Assembly: GCA_964495465.1 (NCBI GenBank)
Contig: CAZBWE010000126.1
Location: 1-5,491 of the forward strand
DNA: 5,491 nucleotides
Reading direction: 5' to 3'
Origin: CAZBWE01 sp964495465
Lineage (GTDB): Bacteria; Planctomycetota; Phycisphaerae; Sedimentisphaerales; Anaerobacaceae
Shown: piece by piece, positions 1 through 5,491 of the stretch
How the letters are laid out: each line of letters begins with the position of its first letter
Numbering within the stretch: position 1 is the stretch's first letter
Program-made: the position numbers and the translations under genes
Notes under the pieces: generated by a model
What the model was told of the DNA's origin: nothing
What the model saw: only the letters and a program-made list of their open reading frames with translations
Databases searched by the model: none

Positions 1-1353
1 GCCCCGAGATGTGATGAAAAAATATTTGAGCTGGGCGTACCCATTTTGGGTATCTGCTATGGAATGCAGCTCGGCTGTCAAATATTAGGTGCTAAAGTTA
101 TTGCCGCCGACAGGCACGAGTACGGCAGAACAAATATGTCAATTGTTGACAAAAGTGACTTGTTCGCAAATGTGCCGGACTCTATCACCGTCTGGGCCAG
201 CCACGGCGACCAGGTCGGAGAATTGGGCGATGATTTTGTGCCGTTGGCAACCACCCGCTCCTGCCCCTTCGCAGCGGTAAGGCACAAGCAAAATAAATTC
301 TTCGGCGTCCAGTTCCATCCTGAGGTTGCTCACACGCCGAAGGGTTCGCTGATTTTGCAGAACTTCCTCTACGATATTTGCCGCTGCAGCGGCGACTGGA
401 AAATGAGTGATTTTGTCGGCGAAAGCATCAAAGCAATCCGCAGCAAAGTCGGCGATGCAACAGTTATATGCGGCCTGAGCGGCGGGGTGGATTCTTCGGT
501 TGTCGCTTCTTTGGTTCATAAGGCAATCGGCGACCAGCTTGTGTGCATCTTTGTTGACAATGGCCTTTTGCGAAAAAATGAGCGAGCTGAAGTAGAATCA
601 ACCTTCCGAGACCACTTTCGTATAGACCTGCGGGTCGTGGACTGGTCAAAGCAGTTTTTATCCGCTCTGGCCGGCGCAACAGACCCGCAGAAAAAACGGA
701 TAATAATTGGTGCGGAGTTCATCAAGGCCTTCAAATCCGAGGCATCGAAGATTGCCGATGCGAAGTTTCTTGCCCAGGGAACTCTATACCCAGATGTCAT
801 TGAATCCGGCTGCAAGGATGGCAATCCTGCAGCGAACATAAAAATCCATCACAATGTCGGAGGGCTGCCCGCCGAGCTCGGCTTCAAGCTGATTGAGCCA
901 TTGAGAGATTTGTTTAAAGACGAGGTCCGGCTCGTCGGCGAATATCTGGGACTGCCGGAAAATATCGTCTGGCGGCATCCCTTCCCAGGGCCGGGACTGG
1001 CCGTCAGAATCATCGGGGAAATAACACAGCAAAGACTGCAAATCCTGCGTGCCGCCGATGAAATCCTGATTGATGAGATAAAATCAGCAGGGCTGTATAG
1101 AAAAATCTCGCAGGCCCTCGCCGTGCTGATACCCGTCTCAACAGTCGGAGTTATGGGCGATGAGCGAAGTTACGAAAATGTTATTGCCATAAGGGCGGTG
1201 GAGACACCCGATTTTATGACCGCTGATTTCTCGCATATCCCTTACGAGGTGCTTGGCGTGATATCAGGCAGAATCATAAACGAGGTCCGCGGCGTTAACC
1301 GAGTCGTCTATGACATCTCCAGCAAACCGCCCGCAACAATTGAATGGGAGTAG
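1..1353 (+). CDS. guaA: GMP synthase (glutamine-hydrolysing), 5'-truncated by window edge
   Basis: This enzyme makes GMP from XMP, ATP and glutamine in the last step of cytosolic guanine nucleotide synthesis. The reading frame is open from base 1, so the gene starts upstream. The 450 residues present compare with about 510-525 in the family, so about 60-75 N-terminal residues are missing. The class I glutamine amidotransferase domain shows the nucleophile in GICYGMQ (Cys19 of the fragment, bases 55-57) and the His-Glu pair in FHPEV (His106, Glu108). The ATP-pyrophosphatase domain shows the PP-loop SGGVDSS from residue 160. Further family signatures are HHNVGGLP, HPFPGPGLAVR and the C-terminal dimerisation-domain ending KPPATIEWE just before the TAG stop. 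All visible catalytic motifs are intact. The TTG at base 46 lies inside the amidotransferase motif and is not a start. No hairpin terminator follows the gene, so read-through into the next gene is possible. The identification is secure. Confidence 0.98.
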   Translation, partial: APRCDEKIFELGVPILGICYGMQLGCQILGAKVIAADRHEYGRTNMSIVDKSDLFANVPDSITVWASHGDQVGELGDDFVPLATTRSCPFAAVRHKQNKFFGVQFHPEVAHTPKGSLILQNFLYDICRCSGDWKMSDFVGESIKAIRSKVGDATVICGLSGGVDSSVVASLVHKAIGDQLVCIFVDNGLLRKNERAEVESTFRDHFRIDLRVVDWSKQFLSALAGATDPQKKRIIIGAEFIKAFKSEASKIADAKFLAQGTLYPDVIESGCKDGNPAANIKIHHNVGGLPAELGFKLIEPLRDLFKDEVRLVGEYLGLPENIVWRHPFPGPGLAVRIIGEITQQRLQILRAADEILIDEIKSAGLYRKISQALAVLIPVSTVGVMGDERSYENVIAIRAVETPDFMTADFSHIPYEVLGVISGRIINEVRGVNRVVYDISSKPPATIEWE

Positions 1354-1372
1354 TGTCTTGACCCGCATAAAA

Positions 1373-1381
1373 TGGTATAAT
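1373..1381 (+). promoter_or_regulatory. Extended -10 promoter element upstream of the mlaC-like gene
   Basis: TGGTATAAT matches an extended -10 promoter (TG, one base, TATAAT) exactly. It lies in the 37-base gap after guaA. Initiation 6-8 bases past the hexamer would fall near base 1388-1390, only 1-3 bases before the ATG at 1391, so the transcript would be leaderless or nearly so. This agrees with the lack of a clear Shine-Dalgarno sequence before that ATG. A TTGACC at 1358-1363 is only 12 bases away from the hexamer, too close for a normal -35 box. The element would let the lipid-transport genes be transcribed independently of guaA. It is inferred from sequence alone. Confidence 0.5.
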
Positions 1382-1390
1382 CAATGTATT

Positions 1391-2113
1391 ATGAGAAAGC
1401 TCTGGCCAGCCCTTTTAATTTTATTAATTGCATCCCAGCGTGTTAATGCAGCCGATAAGGACCCGAACGGACCTAACTGCCCGAATGAACCGAACACCCC
1501 TATCGAGCAGAAAGACCCGAATGACCCAAACGGCCTGAACGACCCGAACACATTAGACGAACCGAATGTATTAATCGATCCGAACATACCATTTGACCCG
1601 AATGACCCGAACGAGCTATTGAGCACCAAGTGGAAATCCATCATTTCTATCCTGCAGAATAAAGACATCGACCAGAAAGAAAAAGAGAAGAAATTCAGTG
1701 AAATCCTAAGTCCTTACTTTGATTTCCCCCTGATGGCTAAACTTGCTTTAGGCAGAGAACACTGGCCAAAACTAACAAAAGCACAACACGAGAAATTCAC
1801 TAACCTTTTTACCGAACGTCTTAAGACATCGTATGGCAAGAAAGTTTCGCTCTATAAGGATGAAAAAGTTGTAATCAATCCAAAAGTGCAAAAGAAGAAT
1901 ACAGTCTATATTCCAACGGAATTAGTGTCCCAGGACCAGAAGGTGGACATACTATATAAAATTCGCAGGGCGGACAAAGGCTGGAAAATCTATGATGTGG
2001 AAATACAGGGTGTCAGCGTCCTCTTGACCTACCGTTCACAATTCGACGATATCCTCAGACGGGGGACAATTGAGGACCTTCTCTCCCGTCTGGAGAAACC
2101 GCCTGATGATTGA
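1391..2113 (+). CDS. MlaC/Ttg2D-family periplasmic lipid-binding protein with Asp-Pro-Asn linker
   Basis: This is a predicted soluble periplasmic lipid carrier of the MlaC/Ttg2D (Tol-Tol/HpnM-like) family, 240 residues long. Residues 1-20 form a signal peptide: Met-Arg-Lys, a hydrophobic core LWPALLILLIA, and a VNA cleavage site before ADKD. Residues 24-74 are a low-complexity linker with eleven xPN tripeptides, mostly DPN. The Ttg2 domain covers about residues 80-235. It is recognised by the pattern LSPYFDFPLMAKLALGREHW, followed by an EKFTNLFTERL helix, the strand run around VDILYKIR, and the WKIYDVEIQGVSVLLTYRSQF block typical of the family. ATG 1391 is chosen because it places the signal peptide at the N-terminus. 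An in-frame ATG at 1310 would overlap guaA by 44 bases and add 27 residues before the signal peptide. No clear Shine-Dalgarno precedes 1391. The RND gene follows after 29 bases, and an MlaA homologue lies beyond it, which supports lipid shuttling between membranes. The ligand is unknown. Family assignment is firm, but mlaC or hpnM orthology is not, so no symbol is given. Confidence 0.87.
   Translation: MRKLWPALLILLIASQRVNAADKDPNGPNCPNEPNTPIEQKDPNDPNGLNDPNTLDEPNVLIDPNIPFDPNDPNELLSTKWKSIISILQNKDIDQKEKEKKFSEILSPYFDFPLMAKLALGREHWPKLTKAQHEKFTNLFTERLKTSYGKKVSLYKDEKVVINPKVQKKNTVYIPTELVSQDQKVDILYKIRRADKGWKIYDVEIQGVSVLLTYRSQFDDILRRGTIEDLLSRLEKPPDD
1460..1612 (+). repeat. Degenerate Asp-Pro-Asn (DPN) codon repeat in the mlaC-like gene
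   Basis: Within this stretch the DNA repeats gacccgaa-type units that encode eleven xPN tripeptides in 51 residues: six with spacing irregular around DPN, one tandem DPNDPN near residue 42 and another near residue 69, plus EPN, GPN and CPN variants. Codons vary (ccg, cca, cct; aac, aat), so the repeat is kept at the protein level more than at the DNA level. It links the signal peptide to the Ttg2 domain and is expected to be extended, acidic and disordered. Confidence 0.85.
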
Positions 2114-2142
2114 TACCAGGCCTACAGCTTCGGACAGCTATT

Positions 2143-4647
2143 ATGAACAAATACCACTCAGTGGTAAGATTTTTTTTCGACCGCGTCGTTCTGGGGCATC
2201 CAAAGACAATTATTCTCTGCATTCTGCTCGCCGCCGGCTTTCTCGGCCTCAAAGCCAGGCATTTTCGGCTGGATGCCTCTGCAGAAACGTTGGTAATGGA
2301 AAATGACGAAGACCTCCGCTACTCGCGTCTGATTAGCTCCCGCTTCGGAGAACACGAATTCCTGGTCCTGACATACACTCCAAAAGGCGACCTTTTATCA
2401 CCCGATACTCTGGCAAATTTGGCCCGGCTGCGGAACGACTTAAAATCACTGCAACGTGTCGCATCGGTCCTTTCCATCCTCGATATTCCCCTTTTGGAAA
2501 GTCCGCCCGTCTCGCTCAGCGAGCTGAAGTCCGACCTGCCTACTCTCGAATCGCCCACGGTGGATAGGGAGCTGGCCAGGGTTGAACTTCGCCAAAGCCC
2601 TCTTTATCAAAAACTGCTGGTCAGCTCGGATTTGAAGACCACGGCCCTGCTGATTGATTTCTCAGAAGATAATGTCTATCACGATTTGCTCCAGCGCCGC
2701 AACGAGCTTCGCCTGAAAAAAACATCCGGCTCAATAACTTCTGCAGAAAGGGCCGAACTCAAGGCCGTAGATGAGCAATTCCGGCAGCACAGAGACGGGA
2801 TTAGGCGGCAGCGCCATCAGGATATCATCGCCATACGAACTATTATGGATAACTATCGCAGAGATGCTGACCTGTTTCTCGGCGGTGTTGGTATGATTGC
2901 AGAAGATATGCTCTCCTTCATCAGAAATGACCTGAAGCTGTTCGGCCTCGGCGTTTTATTCCTCCTGATTATTATGCTGTTCGTCATCTTCAGGAAAATT
3001 CGCTGGATATGTCTGCCGATGCTCTGCTGTGTGGTCTCTGTCGTCTATATGATTGGCCTGCTGGGATGGTTCGGCTGGGAGGTAACAGTCATATCCTCCA
3101 ACTTCATCTCCTTGCAGCTCATCATCACATTAGCCATTGTAATTCACCTGATAGTGCGGTATCGGGAGCTGCTGGCACAGAACCCCAACGCCCCAAATCG
3201 ACAGCTCATTCTCGATACGACCCTTTTGAAGCTAAAGCCCTGTGTTTATGCGGTATTAACCACGATTGCCGGTTTTGCGTCTTTGTTGTTTTGTAACATA
3301 CTGCCGGTCATTACATTCGGCTGGATGATGATTGCCGGCCTGATAGTGTCGCTCATTATAACCTTTCTGCTTTTTCCTTCTGTCCTGCTGCTGTTACCCA
3401 GAGAGGCGCCGCCGGAAATAAAAAAGCGGCGATTCTCGCTTACAGCAATCCTGGCGAGATTTACAGAAGCCCACGGCACACTCATCATCGGCATCGGTGC
3501 TCTCGTCCTTGTTTACAGCATCATCGGCATATCAAAATTAGAAGTGGAAAACTGCTTTATCGACTACTTCCATAAAAATACGGAGATTTATAAGGGAATG
3601 AAGGTAATCGACCGGCAACTGGGAGGCACCGTTCCACTTGATGTAATCATAGATTTCGATGAGCCGGGCCCGCCGCCTGCATCTGTTGCAGCCGCTGACG
3701 CAGAAAGCAACAGCGAATTCGACCAATTCGATGAGCTTGACCAGGCTGCTACCCAGGATAAATACTGGTTTACCGCAGAAAAAATGTCGCGCATCAAGGC
3801 GGTGCACCGCTATCTCACCGGCCTGCCCGAAACCGGAAAGGTCTTATCGCTGGCTACTATGGCTGGCGTCGCGGAAAAGCTGAACGGCGAAAAACCTCTC
3901 GACAGTTTCGATCTCGCACTGCTTTACAGTGAAACGCCGGACAAATTCAAGAACCTGCTGGTCAAACCTTATGTCTCAGTAGAACACCGTCAGGCCCGCT
4001 TCTGGGTAAGGGTCAGGGATTCCGAGAAAACGCTTAGACGCGATGTGCTGCTGAAAAAAATCGAGGCGGACTTGACCGCAATACCCGGCCTTGACGCCGA
4101 ACACGTGCATCTTTCCGGCCTGCTCGTCCTGTATAACAATATGCTGCAAAGCCTCTTCGGTTCTCAGATATTGACACTGGGTATTACTGTGCTGCTTCTC
4201 TCCGCGATGTTTTTTATGCTGTTCAGGTCGCTGAAGATTGCCTTGATTGCAATGCTTCCGAACGTCTTATCCGTTGCGGTTGTCCTCGGTTTTATGGGCT
4301 GGATGGACATCCCTCTGGATATGATGACCATAACTATAGCCGCCATTGGAATAGGGATTGCCGTCGATGATACAATTCATTATATCCACAGGTTCAAAGA
4401 CGAATTTCAGAAAGACCGCAATTACTTAAAGACTATGCATCGATGCCATCGAAGCATTGGCCATGCGATGTACTATACATCGATAACCATTATCATTGGT
4501 TTTGCAATCCTGGCTATGTCCAATTTCATACCCAGTGTTTATTTTGGCCTGCTTACCGGACTGGCAATGTCTATTGCGCTTCTTGCCGCCCTTACTCTGC
4601 TGCCTCGATTAATGATTTTATGCAGGGTATTCGGAAAAGATGATTGA
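2143..4647 (+). CDS. RND superfamily (MMPL/HpnN-like) lipid transporter
   Basis: This is a predicted proton-driven inner-membrane transporter of 834 residues, close to the usual size of HpnN-like RND proteins. It has the two-half RND layout. Segment 1 is near residues 22-37. The first periplasmic domain runs to about 264 and contains a charged, helix-forming stretch at 178-241. Segments 2-6 lie within 265-418. Segment 7 is at about 446-464, a second periplasmic domain reaches about 675, and segments 8-12 fill 676-821. Segment 10 carries IGIAVDDTIHYIHRF with the Asp742-Asp743 pair expected for proton relay. The matching segment 4 reads LAIVIHLIVRY and lacks the pair. An acidic, Pro/Ala-rich insert occupies 506-539. 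ATG 2143 is preferred because GGA at 2132-2134 is suitably spaced. A TTG at 2110, overlapping the previous stop codon, would add 11 residues. The gene sits between MlaC-like and MlaA-like genes, which points to lipid rather than drug transport. Substrate and direction are unknown. HpnN is the nearest named relative I can suggest, without claiming orthology. Confidence 0.88.
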   Translation: MNKYHSVVRFFFDRVVLGHPKTIILCILLAAGFLGLKARHFRLDASAETLVMENDEDLRYSRLISSRFGEHEFLVLTYTPKGDLLSPDTLANLARLRNDLKSLQRVASVLSILDIPLLESPPVSLSELKSDLPTLESPTVDRELARVELRQSPLYQKLLVSSDLKTTALLIDFSEDNVYHDLLQRRNELRLKKTSGSITSAERAELKAVDEQFRQHRDGIRRQRHQDIIAIRTIMDNYRRDADLFLGGVGMIAEDMLSFIRNDLKLFGLGVLFLLIIMLFVIFRKIRWICLPMLCCVVSVVYMIGLLGWFGWEVTVISSNFISLQLIITLAIVIHLIVRYRELLAQNPNAPNRQLILDTTLLKLKPCVYAVLTTIAGFASLLFCNILPVITFGWMMIAGLIVSLIITFLLFPSVLLLLPREAPPEIKKRRFSLTAILARFTEAHGTLIIGIGALVLVYSIIGISKLEVENCFIDYFHKNTEIYKGMKVIDRQLGGTVPLDVIIDFDEPGPPPASVAAADAESNSEFDQFDELDQAATQDKYWFTAEKMSRIKAVHRYLTGLPETGKVLSLATMAGVAEKLNGEKPLDSFDLALLYSETPDKFKNLLVKPYVSVEHRQARFWVRVRDSEKTLRRDVLLKKIEADLTAIPGLDAEHVHLSGLLVLYNNMLQSLFGSQILTLGITVLLLSAMFFMLFRSLKIALIAMLPNVLSVAVVLGFMGWMDIPLDMMTITIAAIGIGIAVDDTIHYIHRFKDEFQKDRNYLKTMHRCHRSIGHAMYYTSITIIIGFAILAMSNFIPSVYFGLLTGLAMSIALLAALTLLPRLMILCRVFGKDD
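2152..2177 (+). other. Small hairpin followed by T8 tract inside the RND gene start
   Basis: A perfect 15-base inverted repeat, TACCACT-C-AGTGGTA at 2152-2166, can fold as a six-pair stem with a TCA loop. After three bases it is followed by eight T at 2170-2177. This has the layout of a weak intrinsic terminator or pause site but lies in codons 4-12 of the RND gene. The stem has only three G-C pairs, so strong termination is unlikely. The T run encodes Phe-Phe-Phe and is also a possible slippage site. Its function is unproven, and chance is possible. Confidence 0.3.
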
Positions 4648-4667
4648 GAAGTTAAAGCCGATAGAAT
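4644..4667 (+). promoter_or_regulatory. Weak possible promoter before the MlaA-like gene
   Basis: TTGAGA (4644-4649, overlapping the RND stop codon) and TAGAAT (4662-4667) resemble -35 and -10 boxes but are separated by only 12 bases. The pair before the mlaC-like gene (TTGACC and TATAAT) has the same spacing. Taken alone this is weak evidence. The 64-base gap otherwise holds no hairpin terminator, so co-transcription with the RND gene is the simpler reading. Confidence 0.15.
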
Positions 4668-4711
4668 AAAATGACGTTAACAATACCGGAATAAACGTTG
4701 AGAGAGACTAT

Positions 4712-5491
4712 ATGAAACAGCCGGCCTGGATTATTGTCTTCCTGGCATTAATGACTGCTGGTTGCGCAGCCCCCAAAAAAATCCACCTTTTTAGACTCTT
4801 CGACCCCAACAACGTACCGTCTGCTTCGGACGCATCTGCGGATGGCAGTTTTGATTTGCTCGCAGATGAGTTTGAAGAACAAATGGTTGTGGTCCCCGAC
4901 CCCCTCGAGCCCTTAAATCGGCTGATGTTCCAGGTCAATGACAGGTTCTATTTCTGGATTTTGAAACCCGTTGCCAAAACGTACAAAGGAATAACACCGG
5001 AGCCGGTTCGTATCAGCGTGAGCAATTTCTTCAACAATCTCGCCACGCCCATTCGTTTTGCGAACTGCCTGCTCCAGGGAAAAGGAGACTCTGCCGGCAC
5101 TGAGCTGCGCCGATTCACAGTCAATACCACGGTAGGTATCCTCGGATTTGGTGACCCGGCACGGGATAAATACGGACTCCAGCAGACTGATGAGGACCTC
5201 GGCCAGACCCTGGGAGTATTAGGACTTAAAAATGGCTTTTACCTCATCCTGCCTATCCTTGGCCCGTCAACGCTTCGCGACTCTGTCGGCTTTGTCGGCG
5301 ACCAGTTCTTAAACCCGATACGTTACGTAAAACCAACCGAGGCCTCAATCGGCATATCCGCAGGGAAAATTACCAACCAAACCACGTTTCACATCGGCGA
5401 GTATGAAGGCCTGAAGTCCGATGCCCTCGACCCATACGTTGCTACTCGTGATATCTATATCCAATACCGAAACAAAAAAGTCCAGGAATAG
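4712..5491 (+). CDS. mlaA: MlaA/VacJ-family outer-membrane lipoprotein
   Basis: MlaA removes misplaced lipid from the outer leaflet of the outer membrane in known systems and hands it to MlaC. This 259-residue protein is complete, and its TAG ends the window. It starts with a lipoprotein signal peptide ending TAGC, so the lipidated residue is Cys18. The next residue is Ala, which fits sorting to the outer membrane. An acidic Ser/Asp-rich linker spans about residues 30-60. The MlaA domain then shows DPLEPLNRLMF (63-73), NFFNNL (105-110), FTVNTTVGILGFGDPA (135-150), EDLGQTLGVLG (161-171) and LPILGPSTLRD (180-190), the hallmark blocks of the family in the right order. The end has the usual LDPYVATRDIYIQYR. 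A purine-rich AGAGAGA at 4701-4707 serves as the ribosome binding site, which supports ATG 4712. Its position 64 bases after the RND gene suggests the same operon. Family assignment is secure, while the exact lipid handled in this organism is unknown. Confidence 0.93.
   Translation: MKQPAWIIVFLALMTAGCAAPKKIHLFRLFDPNNVPSASDASADGSFDLLADEFEEQMVVVPDPLEPLNRLMFQVNDRFYFWILKPVAKTYKGITPEPVRISVSNFFNNLATPIRFANCLLQGKGDSAGTELRRFTVNTTVGILGFGDPARDKYGLQQTDEDLGQTLGVLGLKNGFYLILPILGPSTLRDSVGFVGDQFLNPIRYVKPTEASIGISAGKITNQTTFHIGEYEGLKSDALDPYVATRDIYIQYRNKKVQE

Noticed and set aside
139..519. Antisense open frame of 126 codons within guaA
   Set aside because: It lies wholly opposite a highly conserved coding region and its translation has no recognisable domain.
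1310..1390. Upstream in-frame ATG for the MlaC-like gene at 1310
   Set aside because: It lies inside guaA (44-base overlap) and would put 27 polar residues ahead of a clear signal peptide that begins at 1391.
1354..1390. Rho-independent terminator after guaA
   Set aside because: No inverted repeat followed by a T run is present in the 37-base gap.
1460..1612. DPN repeats as calcium-binding dockerin or thrombospondin type 3 repeats
   Set aside because: The DxDxDG spacing of those calcium loops is absent. The repeats are simple xPN tripeptides.
1381..1668. Antisense open frame with repeated Phe-Gly-Ser
   Set aside because: It is the reverse-strand shadow of the DPN codon repeat. It has no ribosome site of note and no independent support.
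2110..2142. TTG start for the RND gene overlapping the previous stop codon (TTGA)
   Set aside because: The overlap could allow translational coupling and GGAG at 2092-2095 lies upstream, but that is 14 bases away. The ATG at 2143 has a better-spaced GGA and a more typical N-terminus. It is kept only as an alternative.
3538..3807. Antisense and alternative-frame ORFs over the RND second periplasmic domain (also 3588-3797 and + strand 3659-3883)
   Set aside because: They are mutually overlapping shadows of the RND coding frame with no recognisable protein features.
4671..4694. Seven-codon mini-ORF in the gap before the MlaA-like gene
   Set aside because: It has no ribosome binding site, is too short to judge, and has no leader-peptide character such as runs of one amino acid.

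Overview
The window carries four genes, all on the + strand and tightly packed. In order they are the 3' part of guaA (GMP synthase), a secreted MlaC/Ttg2D-family lipid-binding protein, an RND/MMPL-family inner-membrane transporter resembling the hopanoid transporter HpnN, and an MlaA/VacJ-family outer-membrane lipoprotein. Gaps between genes are 37, 29 and 64 bases. There are no RNA genes, mobile elements or CRISPR arrays, and no gene-free stretch longer than 64 bases.

Organism: the window points to a Gram-negative (diderm) bacterium, because it encodes an outer-membrane lipoprotein of the Mla pathway and a periplasmic lipid carrier. Base composition looks balanced (roughly half G+C by eye). 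Asp-Pro-Asn-rich linkers in secreted proteins, together with the MlaC-RND-MlaA arrangement, would suit a planctomycete of the Phycisphaerae type. That is an impression and not a proof, since no marker gene here settles the phylum.

Layout: 1-1353 is guaA, missing about 60-75 N-terminal residues. A 37-base gap holds a perfect extended -10 element (TGGTATAAT), placed so that transcription would begin almost at the start codon of the next gene. 1391-2113 is the MlaC-like protein, with a signal peptide, an unusual linker of eleven xPN tripeptides, and then the Ttg2 domain. 2143-4647 is the RND transporter, with twelve predicted membrane segments in two halves. A small hairpin followed by eight T lies just inside its start. 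4712-5491 is the MlaA-like lipoprotein, whose stop codon is the last three bases of the window.

How they fit together: MlaA (outer membrane), MlaC (periplasmic shuttle) and an inner-membrane machine form a complete lipid path across the envelope. In the textbook Mla system the inner-membrane machine is the ABC/MCE complex MlaFEDB. Here the adjacent gene is a proton-motive-force RND transporter, as with the HpnM/HpnN pair of hopanoid transport. The attractive hypothesis is a compact MlaA-MlaC-RND system driven by proton motive force. Its substrate (phospholipid, hopanoid or another lipid) and its direction cannot be read from the sequence. guaA is most likely an unrelated housekeeping neighbour.
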